A stretch of 64,000 bases of DNA from Sepioteuthis lessoniana (taxonomy: Eukaryota; Mollusca; Cephalopoda; Myopsida; Loliginidae). Both the position numbers and the translations under genes were made by a program. The notes under the pieces were generated by a model. That model was given only the letters and a program-made list of their open reading frames with translations. It had not been told where the DNA came from and ran no database searches. The stretch's first letter is position 1, and each line of letters begins with the position of its first letter. Below are positions 10,230 through 21,712 of this stretch, piece after piece. The stretch spans positions 40,437,330 through 40,501,329 of the forward strand of contig OY757934.1 of assembly GCA_963585895.1 (NCBI GenBank). Direction: 5' to 3'.

Positions 10230-10460
10230 TCTAAATTTTTGAGATGAAACTCAAGAATTCTTATCACTAAAAATATTCGGACAATTGACCTAACCTTCAT
10301 TGTTGTACTCACAGCGTTTGGGCCGATATGCACTTCGGCTTTCTTCAAATGTGTCAAATGAAACTCGGGAGCCAACAAGACCGAAGGATATATGGGCCGA
10401 AACGTTGTGAGTAAAGCAATGAAGATGAGGTCAATCGTCCGAATATTCTGAGCGATAAAA
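10230..10460. repeat. Fold-back element with GAAAC-type cores
   Basis: Two inverted halves face each other. The left half holds GTTTGGGCCGATATGCACTT (10318-10337) and the right half holds ATATATGGGCCGAAACGTTG (about 10391-10410). Each half contains a stem-forming GGCC(N)nGGCC-type unit followed by GAAAC or CAAAC. This resembles the elements at 22.8 kb and 23.6 kb and has hammerhead-like features, which are discussed in the findings. Confidence 0.5.
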
Positions 10461-10703
10461 AGATTGAGGAAAGAAGAAAAAATGACATTAAGACTTGGAA
10501 GACAGACATAAGACATTTTCCATGAAATTAAATTGCTAGGGTAATTGATTTTTGCATGACAGTCCTTTGATTTAGAAAAATGTTCTTTAATTTTGAACAT
10601 GGTCTAAGTTTAAAGTAATACTGTTTGGCGAGAGTGTCACTTATTATGAGCAGTCTCTGCCCTCTGTTTCGTAGAATAAGTAAATCAAAAAGTTTATATT
10701 CTC

Positions 10704-10704
<1 letters not shown>

Positions 10705-10748
<44 letters not shown>

Positions 10749-10795
10749 AATGTATGTATATTTTGGAAGCATTTCTTCATTTATATATATATATA
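10705..10795. repeat. (AT)n microsatellite
   Basis: There are two AT runs, 10705-10742 and 10780-10799, separated by a TATG-rich spacer. They immediately precede the fold-back element at 10800. Confidence 0.9.
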
Positions 10796-10799
10796 TATA

Positions 10800-11280
10800 C
10801 TTCTTTAAGAAAAACAAAAACCGGTCACATTAGGATTATAAATTTATTTCCATCCTGTTATGGGTATTGATATGAATCAATAACACCAAAAATAACAGGA
10901 CTTCTTCAGATGTAATGGATAAAATAGGTTATTAAGGAATGTTGTACTTCCCTAAATTATTATTAAATCTGGAGTTTTACGTTGAAATGTATTAAGAATT
11001 TAAAAATTTTTAAAAAATTAATTTACTGTGACTCCAACCGGTAATAAAAGATAAAAAAAGAAAAACTGGCAGTGGGTAAATGGGAAGGAAACTCTTCACC
11101 CCTCTTCTACCCCCTCCCACCCCTTCTTCATGTGTCTATTCTGACTGTAATTATTTTATCCATTAGATCTGAAGAGGTCCTGTTATCTTTGGTGTTATTG
11201 ATTCATATCAATACCCATAACAGGATGGAAATAAATTTATAATTCTAATGTGACCGGGTTTTGTTTTTCTTAAAGAAATT
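10800..11280. repeat. Fold-back/MITE with 125-bp inverted arms
   Basis: The left arm at 10800-10926 and right arm at 11152-11276 are reverse complements with few differences (CCATCCTGTTATGGGTATTG against CAATACCCATAACAGGATGG). The arms enclose about 225 bp with no coding content. A second copy with an internal deletion lies at 50965-51215 and shares the flanking block after 11276 (ATCAGTTACATTGA). No transposase is visible, so it is non-autonomous. Confidence 0.75.
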
Positions 11281-11396
11281 ATTTCTCTGTGGTATCAGTT
11301 ACATTGAGCTCTTTATCGGGAAAATTTAAATGATCATAGTTGAATGATTTTTTTTGTCCTGACGGAATTATTCCCGACTCCGGTTTAACTGGACTG

Positions 11397-11399
<3 letters not shown>

Positions 11400-11462
<63 letters not shown>
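11400..11462. repeat. (AT)n microsatellite
   Basis: A pure AT dinucleotide run of about 62 bp. Confidence 0.95.
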
Positions 11463-11464
<2 letters not shown>

Positions 11465-11642
11465 AGCCAGCGTCTGAAGACTATGGGTATGGATTATTCA
11501 TGTATAGAATATATGAGAGATTTCATATATACATTGTGACGAGGAAATACGACACCCTAATACATTCGCCAGGTTACAGGGAAAGGAGGCGCGACACGCT
11601 GGCCGTTAGCTTACTATAGTAGTAACTAAGAATAGTGGGAGT

Positions 11643-11930
11643 GGAAACGCAGTTTCTCTTCAACCCTCCCTATTAGCACAAGGTGACATGGTCATGAGAG
11701 AATCCCACTCTCTATTAGCCATGTATGCGTCAGCGGAGAGAGACTGACAGCGACCATAATTGGTGTGGAGGAATAAACTGCTAAAAAGCCAATACGTGGT
11801 CAGTTTTCTAACTACGGAAACGAACTAGTTGCCCTTTGTTCGTTGGAAAGTGAAGACACATAATTTGGGATACGGAAGAAACCCAAATTCCAAAGGCATG
11901 CTGTGCAGAGAACACTGACAGAAAAGAAAA
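11643..11930 (+). repeat. Left arm of a 288-bp inverted repeat
   Basis: Its reverse complement lies at 13697-13984, the same length, with about 13 differences counted by eye (roughly 95% identity). The small ORFs in it are mirrored in the partner. The spacer of about 1.77 kb holds no gene. Just upstream, TGTGACG at about 11535 is LTR-like, but no matching LTR end was confirmed. Confidence 0.85.
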
Positions 11931-13084
11931 AGCTTCTCCTTTGAATGAATTCGTACTCCGAGGTGTGGTGAGCCTCGTTAAACGAATACCCAAAGAAAAG
12001 ACTTGTCTACGAGGAAAGAGACAATAATTAATCTTGGTCTTATCTGAAATAAGACGTGCATCTCTCTATCAACGTGTTATGGCAGCCCAGTAACGAGAGG
12101 TAAAAGAGGAAAGAAAAGATTCTACAAAATCCCAAGTAAGTGAACATACAACTAAAGTATATTCGAATTTATCTAGCTGTATTCATGCTGACATGAATAA
12201 AAGACAATTTACGGGAGGAAAGAATAGCTCTGATAAGATAGAGAAGAAAAGAAGATGGAATATTCCCTGAATGATAAACTTGAGATTTGAAGTGCGGGCT
12301 CTGCCATTAAATCACAAAGTCTGAGGGAAAGCGGACCGTATCTACCGCTGACGAACTACATTTTCACCTTCCGCCATTTAGAAGAAAGACGTTCTCGCTC
12401 CTGGCTTTTACCTGAATTGTTTTTCTTTGTCTCTTTCTTTTATTCAATAAAAGAATAGTTATTAATCTTGTTAACCCAAACGCGGCAGTTCAGAGTCCTT
12501 TTTTATTGTGGAAGTATTGTATTTGTTAAAGACCTAGTATTTGAGGAGGAAAGCTTGCCAGTTAGCTATGTTGACTTTTAATAATTCACCTATAACCCAC
12601 CTAGAGGCTTTAAAATGTGATTCAGCTAGGGAGTTGGTGATATCTGTAATAATGAATAGCGTTGGCAAACCACAGCCTACGTGGGAGCCCTGTTATAACT
12701 AATGGACTTGAACGAACGGCATCCTACAAGCCCGCGGGGCACATTGCGGCGTAACTATATATATATATATATATAAGGAAGATCTGAGTATGGGCGACAC
12801 GATAAATAAGTCGGTAGCATAACTGTTGATTTGAGCTTTTATCTTTATAATATTCCATCTTTGCCATTAAAAGAAAAGTGTAGGTTTAAATTGACAAGGA
12901 GGAAATTATGTTGAAAAATAGATATTTGTTGTGTAAAATAAAAAAATATCATTAGGTTATGGACTTATAAATATTCATAAGCACAGAGAGAGAGTAAGAG
13001 AAAGAGAGACAGTTGTAGAATATACCATATTTTTCATCAAATGAATCCACTTAAAACTCAAGCAATTTTGTTACTCACAAAAAG
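11931..13084. other. Unassigned spacer inside the inverted repeat
   Basis: No coding sequence is recognised. There is a short (AT)n run at about 12756-12774 and an AATAAA-type hexamer in a T-rich context near 12443. It may be retroelement sequence, but this is unproven. Confidence 0.35.
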
Positions 13085-13087
13085 AAA

Positions 13088-13457
13088 AAGGCCGCCCTGA
13101 CTGTATACCCTACAGAAGAGTAAGACTCTTCTCTCCAACAAAAAAAAAAAAAAAAAAAAAAACCATGTCTTGAGTATAACATGAAACTACATCTGATGGT
13201 GAGGCTCCAGTACTGGAGATCTTGGGAATGTGAACTCTTTATTGCCAAGTCCACTTTGACTTGGGGTGATTGTACCTGTTAGGGTTCCATTGATGGGTCA
13301 AACAGTATTGTTTAAACGTTGTGTGAGCAAAAATAAATAAATAAATAAAACCCTTAAGAAATAACTACACAAAAATGTCAATATGAACGTACAATGAACG
13401 CGATATGCTAGAATTGTATAACCCTAGGCGGCTTAACATCCCGTTATAATCAATCAA
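13088..13457 (+). mobile_element. Q element copy (short type)
   Basis: The Q head is recognisable (GAGGCTCCAGTACTGGAG, GTACCTGTTAGGGTTCCAT, ATGGGTCAAACAG). The CCCTTAAGAAATAACTACAC spacer follows, and then the tail AACCCTAGG...TTAACATCCCGTTATAATC with a TCAATCAAG end. A poly(A) run of 23 interrupts the head at 13140-13162. The tail hairpin is weaker than in other copies. Confidence 0.6.
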
Positions 13458-13696
13458 GAAAAGGCGGGGAGAAATATAAAGGGGATATTAGAAAACCGAT
13501 TAGAATTCAAATCAAGAGCGAATGAGTTTATTGAGTTTGAAACTAAAAGAACTTGATTCTTTCGAGAAAAATAAATCTGATGAACGAGAATTCTAAAATA
13601 TAATTCCTCAAATGCAACTGAACAAACAAAACGTATAATTATAAGGCAAACTCACTAAACAACAGAATAAAATAAGCAATCAGTTTTTATTTTTAG

Positions 13697-13984
13697 TTTT
13701 CTTTTCTGTCAGTGTTCTCTGCACAGCATGCCTTTGGAATTTGGGTTTCTTCCGTATCCCAAATTATGTGTCTTCACTTTCCAACGAACAAAGGGCAACT
13801 AGTTCGTTTCCGTAGTTTGAAAACTGACCACGTGTTGAGTTTTTGGCTGTTTATTCCTCCGCACCAATCATGGTCGCTGTCAGTCTCTCTCTGCTGATGC
13901 ATACATGGCTAATAGAGAGTGGGATTCTCTCATGACCATGTTACCTCGTGCTAATAGGGAGGGTTGAAGAGAAACGGCGTTTCC
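13697..13984 (-). repeat. Right arm of the 288-bp inverted repeat
   Basis: This is the reverse complement of 11643-11930, equal in length. It ends at GGCGTTTCC, beyond which a T-rich stretch begins. It sits inverted and is therefore potentially able to fold with the left arm across 1.77 kb. Confidence 0.85.
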
Positions 13985-13999
13985 GTTTTTGTTTTCTTT

Positions 14000-15050
14000 T
14001 CGGTTTGTTTTGTTTTTGTTTGGGGGGGCGTTTTTTCTAATCGAACTCGAATCCATTCTGGTTCGATAAAAAAAAGCACGTGTTACCTTTGTTTATCCTT
14101 TGTTTTAAAAGTTTTCCCCAAAACAATGCCGTACATAAGTAGCAGTGTCGTAGGTACAGCTTGTATAATGTTCATCCATCAATAGCGACCACTAACCAAG
14201 CCGAAGTTTAGCAAACAAACTTCACATGACGTGATATTTGTTTATAGCGATGAAGGTTTATGTGAAGGCAGCTACACTTTTTGAATGAGCTGATAACAGA
14301 AGAATGGCACGCCACACATTCTTCGAATAAGACTCCCGAGATTTAGAATTTAAAAAAACGGAAAGTGAGATCTCTGACTTTTTTTTTTTGTTGTTGAAAT
14401 CTTTAAAGAAAAAAAAAGAAAGTGAAAAAAAAGAAAGAACGAACAAATCATGTGATTTGTGGCTTGCTACATCGAAAGAGAAAGGAAAATAAAGTTGCCA
14501 CAACGGAATGTTTTCTTCCGTTTTTGAGTTCGTCTGCTTTGCTATGTATCTTTTGAATCTACATTGACAGCAACAAGGAAGAGAGAGAGAAAGTGAGAAA
14601 GTCTCCATTTATTAACGACACAGACAATTTGAATTTGCAACATGAAAGTTGTGTTTTTTTTTATTACAGGAATATACGAGATACTTTTCATTTATTGATT
14701 TACTCTTTTTAAATTCTGAAATCGTTTTGATTTGGATTATCAAAAAGATATTTCATATAAAATCCAACCGTCATTATTGACGGGTGTATTCTAGTATTTA
14801 ATAAGAAGGGAGAGAGAATTCAGTTTCTTATTATGATCCGTGATTCTATTATTGAGTGATCTTAATGTTTATGACGAATTTACCATCGTTGGTGAATATG
14901 CAGAATTCACCTTGCACACCTTCAGTTTGCAACTCTGACAATCAGAGTTTTCGATATTCAAGCAGATCATAGTCTCAAGACAGAAGTGCAACAAAACAGA
15001 TTAAAATACCAAAAATTAACGAGAATGTTCCATTCAGTTGAGTCTAAAAA
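14000..15050. other. Unassigned AT-rich stretch
   Basis: This stretch has T-rich and A-rich homopolymer runs but no recognised gene, element or repeat copy. The antisense 116-residue frame at 14258-14608 is low-complexity (poly-F and poly-S) and not a credible protein. Confidence 0.5.
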
Positions 15051-15052
15051 AT

Positions 15053-15340
15053 GAAACTAAGATGTCCCTTGGGTATGCCATGAAACTGCGTTTGATGGAA
15101 AGGCTCCAGTCCAGGAGATTTGGGAAGGCTGGAGTACCCTCTTTATTCTTAGACTAGGAGTGGTAGTACATGTTACGGCCCCATCTATAGGTTAAATATA
15201 TCTGCTTAAAGATTATTTATATTCGACAAAACAGTGTGCAAAAAAAGAAAAACTCTTTAAAAAAACAACCCCATCAAAATACCTTGGCATAAAATAACCC
15301 TAAATGGGTTGAAATACCGTAAAAATCAATCAATCTGAAT
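15053..15340 (+). mobile_element. Q element copy (short type)
   Basis: The head matches at CCATGAAACTGCGTTTGATG, GGCTCCAGTCCAGGAG and GTACATGTTACGGCC. The tail is ATAACCCTAAATGGGTTGAA then ACCGTAAAAATCAATCAATC. The tail's internal hairpin (AACCC...GGGTT) is intact. Confidence 0.65.
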
Positions 15341-16029
15341 CAATAAGAAACAAAGGGGATATCACGCCTAATACATACAAAATCGTGAATTATCTACCCT
15401 TTTTCGAGTTTACTACACCAGGAGGCGAGATGTCGCTGTTATATAAAGAAAGAATCGATTAAAACCTGTCTTCTTTCTCTTTTCCGGCCAACATGAAATA
15501 ATGAGAAGACATCTATTTGACATCCTTTCAAATAGACGGACAATTTGCTGCATCCATATGAAATAATTTTTAAAAAAGATAATTCTCTTTAACAGCTTCG
15601 CCATGTAAGGAAATTCATCATCTTCGGCTCCGCACTAATGTCTAAAGCTTATATTAAGACCACCGCCATTCAAGGTAAATTCATCGTCGGTAAGTTCACC
15701 GTCTGTGAATTAATCGCTTTGTAAATTTATCGCCGATAAATTCATCGAATCAGATTAATTCCTCGTATAATAAAGGGCTTCCCTAACCCTAACCATACCC
15801 TTTTAGCTCTTTCTATCAAATTCCAAAAAGCAACGATTAAAATTCTGAATTTAGCGGAATAATTTAGCTGCAATTACTTTACCATATAATGAATTTACCA
15901 GACACAGGACACTGTCACACAATCAAGGAACAAACTGCAACCTCTTAAAAATATTCAACATTACATACATAGCATCAAAAATATGACCAAATAGTCTTGA
16001 CCAATAACTTTTACCAGTATGTATTTACC

Positions 16030-16255
16030 CAACCCCTCCATCCTGGCAGATATGAGTTTTCCTTCTCCGAGACCGGTAGCCTAAATAAGGATAAAAATAT
16101 AGCCTACTTTACTATTTACCTAGTTTGGAAGAAAAGAAACGAATTCATGCCTTTCCCAAGAACTTTAGCGCGAAATGAAATGCAAACTGCCTTGTCCAGG
16201 ATTTGAACTCGGTCGACCGATTCTGTTTGCTTCGACGATAACCGTTACGCTTAAG
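16030..16255 (-). mobile_element. SINE P copy, minus
   Basis: On the minus strand, the B-box GAGTTCAAATCCTGGACAAG (16191-16210) and the following GCATTTCATTTCGCG block match the P SINEs at 36 kb and 58 kb. The rest is diverged and the copy ends at a rearranged tail. Confidence 0.55.
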
Positions 16256-16259
16256 TAAC

Positions 16260-18610
16260 TGGACAATAATCTCGTAAGCTAATTTGTACATCACCAACAT
16301 ATTCTACTTATAGAATATCTGTATGCACTGAAGCGATAATAACTTGATGAGCTTTTATCATTTATATTGTTTTTGTACCATAGGACCAACGTTTTGTGCT
16401 GTAAAGAAAGAAGTCCGCAGAAAAAGAAATACTCAAACTCGAAGGTAAGGGAAGAAAATATAGCAGTCGTTTATTATTCAGCTATGATCGCTGCAACTCG
16501 AAAAGTTCATTTTAATTGCGTCCTTCTTCTCCCTTCCTCTTGGTGGTGACGGGGTGTGGGTGAGAGCTGGCTGTTTGACACACGCCTGACAGATAGGTCG
16601 TAGCAGACTGGGATAGGACGGGTCGGGACCTCGGAACCTTTAACGCAACCCGTTTTGACAACTGCCTTCAACTCTGCCAAAATCTCGTTACTTGTTTTCT
16701 TATATAGAGATTTTGAAGAACAAATCGAAGATCCGCGAATGTTCGATGTCACCAGTGAAACACGTGATAATACATCTGTGATTATTTTAAAATCACGTCT
16801 AACTTTGCAGGTCATTCTGCCCACACGCGCTAGTCTCGTGACACCTTCACTGATTGACGACAGCGCCCGTCCGTAATATTACCTTATCACCTACGCAATA
16901 CTGAACTTTTCTAACTGAAATAGCTAATAACATTTACCTAATAGGTAACTACTATTACTGCAAATCCAAATTCTTAATAACTCCCTTCTTAACGAATCCT
17001 TTCATTTCTAACAGAAATATTCACCTGATTTTCACAAGCAAAACACTGATAACTTTATCGAAAAGTCAGCAGGCGAAAATTTTCCCATCTGGGTTTATCG
17101 CAACGATAACATTTTTTCCCCTCAACACTTCCTGTTCTCTGTTAATAGGAAATCATAGACCTGACCCCCAGGTATTTTGGTAACACAATTTTTTTTCACT
17201 CATACCGTAAAATACGCAGCCCTTTTTCTCTATATAAACACAGCAGCCACTGATCAAGCAGTTTGCGGTGGGACTGGAATTAAAGTATAGTTTGATATTG
17301 TACCACGTCAACTCACATGACTCCTTCCCCGTTCCCATCTGGCCCACTGTGCTGGGGCACACTTCGGCCGACCGTGTTCCTGGGATCACGATGTGGGTCG
17401 GGTGTGTCTTGGTTTGATGACAATTGGTCTAGGCCGCCTGACATTGGTATTGGGAAGCCAGCATTCGGGTCACATGACTAAGACTGATTCTCTTTGGGCC
17501 TCACGGGGCCGTCCCCCAGGTTCTCACCTACTCCGGCAGCGCTCGGTTTATCACCTGGCGCGTGAGACACCCCTTTTTAGAGGAATACTGCCGGGGCCCA
17601 AGGCATTTTTGGGGCCGCCGGGCGTGTATGGGCTTTAGTCCTGCGCCTGGTCCCCAAGATAAAAAAGGTCTTGCGCCACATTTTAGCATGATAGGATACT
17701 AAACAAATAACCGTATGCAAGGGAGCATATATCCCCAGAGGCAAAGGAGCTTCGCCTCTCTTACTAGCCAATAATCAGCGGCCGGCGTGGGATCCAACAG
17801 CCGCGGACTCAGCACTGCCGATGGCAATTTCCAACCAATCACCGAAGCTCTTTCAGACAGCTCTTTTCAGAACTAATTTAGGAAAGTTATTGCCAGCTCT
17901 TTTTAGAACTAATTTCGAAAAGTCTTCTGAAGATCATTTCTACACCCCATTGCAGATACTACGTGACGACCTTGCAGCAGTCAACCAGACTTGCAGAAAT
18001 CTAAAGCACCTGTTCCGGCATCACTAAGCAGCAGAAACCTGCAGCACCCGTTCTTGCATCACTAAGCACCAGACTAGTTCCAGCCTCAACGAACCAGCAC
18101 CTGCATTTCCAGACCAGAAGCAAACTATTCCTTTGCAGCAGACCAGATCATGCAACAGCCCTCCAGTCTACGAGCGACTATCATCAGCATTCAGAGGCCA
18201 CATCGACATACACTTCCAGTTAATCGTGGATAATTAAACGGGATATCGATCATCCAGCCTCTGCAACACAGGCGTCCACCACTTCAACCGTCTCAAGATT
18301 CCTGACTATGCAGCTATACCTACGACCTGCACCAAGCACCGAGACCATCCGAATCTTCTTGACTTGCTGTCGACAAGAACTATTGGACAGCTGAGTCTAC
18401 GTCTTTTGGCAGCACTGACTTTAAACACAGCAGAAACTACGCAGACATTATACAGCCACAGTGATTTTACACCCACGCACACCTTTCATGTACAATTGCC
18501 TCAATAAAAAACCTAACATTTTAAACTTACCCTTTTGTCCTGGTCATTTGTCTAGTCCTCTGTTAATCACACTTTTATTTACAAACGTTTGCGAGATCGA
18601 CATATTTATC
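16260..18610. other. Unassigned region with GC-rich core
   Basis: Part of this stretch, 17330-17800, is notably GC-rich. An AATAAA hexamer occurs at about 18503, in CCTCAATAAAAAACCTAACA. The layout of a CAGCA-rich body followed by AATAAA and a short T/C-rich end is LTR-like. I could not place both ends or find a target duplication, and no coding domain is recognised in the small ORFs. Confidence 0.3.
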
Positions 18611-18611
18611 G

Positions 18612-18862
18612 ACTCTGCAACGACCCATTGACAGGACCCTAACAGGTACTACCATTCTGGGTCAAAATGGACCAGAGAGAAATAGCAATGAAGAAGTGTT
18701 CCATATTCCCAAAAGCTCCAGGACAGGAGGCTCACCATTATCACCATTAGATGCAGTGTCATATCCAGAACACTTATTGGAGTGGGGGGGTTACCCCTTT
18801 GCAGTGTTGCAGTCGTCGTATTGTACAGTCCCAACCAACAGAGGTTATGGAGGTTTCGTCAT
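18612..18862 (-). mobile_element. Q element head, minus
   Basis: Minus-strand Q head: GGACCCTAACAGGTACTACC at 18634-18653, CAAAAGCTCCAGGACAGGAG and then TCATATCCAGAACAC. The tail end is missing. Confidence 0.65.
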
Positions 18863-18869
18863 CTTAATA

Positions 18870-19800
18870 AAAGAAAAGTAGCTCATCACAGAAACATAAT
18901 TTCTTACAAGATAAACATACATTTTTAGATCAGCTCAAATCTTTTAATTCTCCTACCCTTGAAAGCAGGTTTAACATAAACATATTAGTATTCGACTTTT
19001 TTAAGTGCTTCAGACATCAAAAATTGACCCTGATCCTGCCATCTTTTACTGCATTGACATTGGTGCAATTTGGGGAGATGTACAAAAAGGACTTCTAAAA
19101 CAATAAACTTAAAAATACGCGTTCGCTCTGTAACACGCCAGAAATGTAACTTTCGAAAAAACTTAAAACGCAAATGCCATTACCATTTGCTTCAATTGAA
19201 AATAACCTTTAACCTGTTGGTCAAATGCTTTCACACTTCCGTTTGGGTTGTAATGGTTGGAGTGAGGATGCTATTAATGCTACCAAAGTAAAAATTGAAT
19301 AATTATTATAAATATGGCGTCGAGGGAGACCAAAAACAAAGTAAAGGATAAGTTTTAAAGGTTAAATGTTAAATTAATTCATTTTTAAGTTGATATTTTA
19401 TCTAGAATTATTTTGATTTATAAATCTAATATTTTAAGTTAATATTATTCTAAGTAAGCATTAAGTTGAGTTAATGAATATTCATATAAGCTGAAATTAG
19501 CATATTTCTTAACAAGAGATGTAGGTAAACAGGATGACTAGATCACAGCAATCTTCTAAATGGGAGAGAGAGAGTTTGTTTTTGTTTGTTTGTTTGTTTG
19601 TTTAATTTTTGTTTTTGCTTTATTTATTTGTGTGTAAGATTTTCATGAGCTAACTTTATTCACTTTTTTTATTACGCGCAATCACAAATCACAACTCTGT
19701 CTTTAACACACACACACATACAGATCCATATTCACTGAACTTAATACATACCCACCAAACTCTTTATAAAGTGTACACAGGCTTCACTTTTTCTCACACA
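18870..19800. other. Unassigned AT-rich stretch
   Basis: No recognised element. A (GTTT)n stretch lies near 19578-19600 and a short (CA)n near 19710. Confidence 0.5.
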
Positions 19801-19811
19801 GCCCCTCTCTC

Positions 19812-19814
<3 letters not shown>

Positions 19815-19866
<52 letters not shown>
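19815..19866. repeat. (CT)n microsatellite
   Basis: A pure CT run of about 52 bp in a pyrimidine-rich stretch. Confidence 0.95.
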
Positions 19867-19868
<2 letters not shown>

Positions 19869-20649
19869 CCTTTTTTCTTTCTTTCTCTGTCTGTTATAGT
19901 CTCACAGACTTCCCCCTCTCTAAATAAAGATGCTTTTTCTTTCTCACTCTTTATCTTTTACGCACCTTCGATTTTATGTAGCCTCTCCTTCTTTATCTTC
20001 ATATTCCTTTCTTTTAATTCTCCCTAATTCTTTGCATCCTTTTCCCTCGACCTTATCAGTCAGTCTCGCTCATCATCTCCCAGACTACCATTTTCTCATC
20101 CACCCTTGACTAAAAACTCTCCATCAGAAAAAAATGTGCAGAAAAGATCACATCTTAGTCTTCAAGGTCGTCTTTCGGCAGCTGCCAATATCTGTTCTTT
20201 CTTCTTTTTTTTTTTCTTTTTTTTTTTCATAGACAACCTTCACTTAAATTCGGCCACCTTCATAACCTTGAAGCTCTTTCTATCTAATAACTTGGTCTTT
20301 CTGAACCGGAAATTTACACCAGAGGAATGGAAACATTTTTCATAGAAATGAAAACACCGAAAGGAAATCAAGAAGCAGTTAACACCGATGAAATGTTAAA
20401 TGTTGACTATTTACTTTCTTTGCTTCTTTTATTGGCATTTTCTTGTATCTTTTAATTTTTGGTTGCTGTTTTTTTTTTAGTCGGATCGTTATTCCACGGC
20501 AGCGAGGAACAAGGTAAATTGCAAAGAATAATGAAAGATAAATATCTATTTTAATGTTGGGGCAAGAGTTAAAAAGCATTCTTTTTACTTACATTTTCTT
20601 AACAATGAGCAAAAACTATTAAGAAACAATGTACGTAACTCTTTAAATT

Positions 20650-20712
20650 CTAGCCATAAGATAACCCTAGACAGGTACGTGTTGTTAAAATCAATAAATC
20701 AATCAATCAATG
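20650..20712 (+). mobile_element. Q/S-type 3' tail remnant
   Basis: GATAACCCTAGACAGGTACG is followed by GTTAAAATC and then (AATC)n. This is the terminal hairpin tail seen in the Q and S families, without an adjoining body. Confidence 0.5.
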
Positions 20713-20741
20713 ACATTTTCCTATTATTGATTTTCAGTTGT

Positions 20742-20743
<2 letters not shown>

Positions 20744-20787
<44 letters not shown>
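20744..20787. repeat. (CT)n microsatellite
   Basis: A pure CT run of about 44 bp. Confidence 0.95.
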
Positions 20788-20790
<3 letters not shown>

Positions 20791-21712
20791 ATTATTTTAC
20801 GACAGTGGAAAACAAAAGGGATCAGAAACAGCAATAAGGATTAATCTTCGGTTTAATGTTATGACAAGAGTTAAAATGCTTTCACTTAATAAAGCACTTT
20901 GTAATCCATACTTTTTAGAAAATAAGATTTCCGCAAAACAAGGTTAAATGGTATGGTAAGTGAATAACAGGTAAGTGAAAGAAGCGTGAAAAAGAGAATA
21001 TGAATGTATAGATAGGCAGGGAGTGACTCTCAGTGAGATACTTATTGACATTGAACTTGAGCTGTAGGTCAGATGCTGTTGGAAAACACCCACAGATAGA
21101 GGATGGCACATTTCCGCCCTTCTCAGACAAAAAAAGAACTGAGAAACTTGAATTAAGAACAAGTCTGTCGATGACGATGCATAAAGGTATGCACTCCAAA
21201 GATGATATTAGCAGAAATAAACAGATTCTATATGAAGAACTGAATAAAATAAATGGATTGATATTTTAACGAACATTCTTCAAGTGTGGCAGAATTTTTG
21301 TCAGGGATAGAATATATATATATGTATACGCTCCCCTCCCGGGGGTTGAGCACTCTGGCGAAGGAATTAACGGCTGCCACCTGCGTAATGCAAAGCTCTT
21401 CTAACGAATTGAGCATTCCGGTATTCGATAGCGCAAAATGTAAACAAACGAAAGCTAATACTATTGGCTGAGCGGTAAAATATCAAGTCTAGCGTAAAGT
21501 TAGGCGGGTTTCGAACCCACCTTGTGGCGTCCTGCGTATCTAACCACACTGAAGAGTTGTGATACAACCAAACAGTCTGTATGTGGATGACTATATATAT
21601 ATATATGGGCCAATTTGAACAGCATATGTAAAAACTGAATGTAGAACAAGATTTTGGCACTACTCTTAAGGAGCAGCACTCTGAAACATGTTTAACGTTT
21701 GGTTCAGTTTTA

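Noticed and set aside
12430-12500. LTR end candidate with AATAAA near the 288-bp arm
   Set aside because: A TG start near 11535 and a CA end near 12493 can be imagined, but no target duplication or primer-binding site supports them.
17393-17638. 81-residue frame in a GC-rich stretch
   Set aside because: No domain, no supporting splice or promoter context. The GC-rich block may be retroelement sequence.
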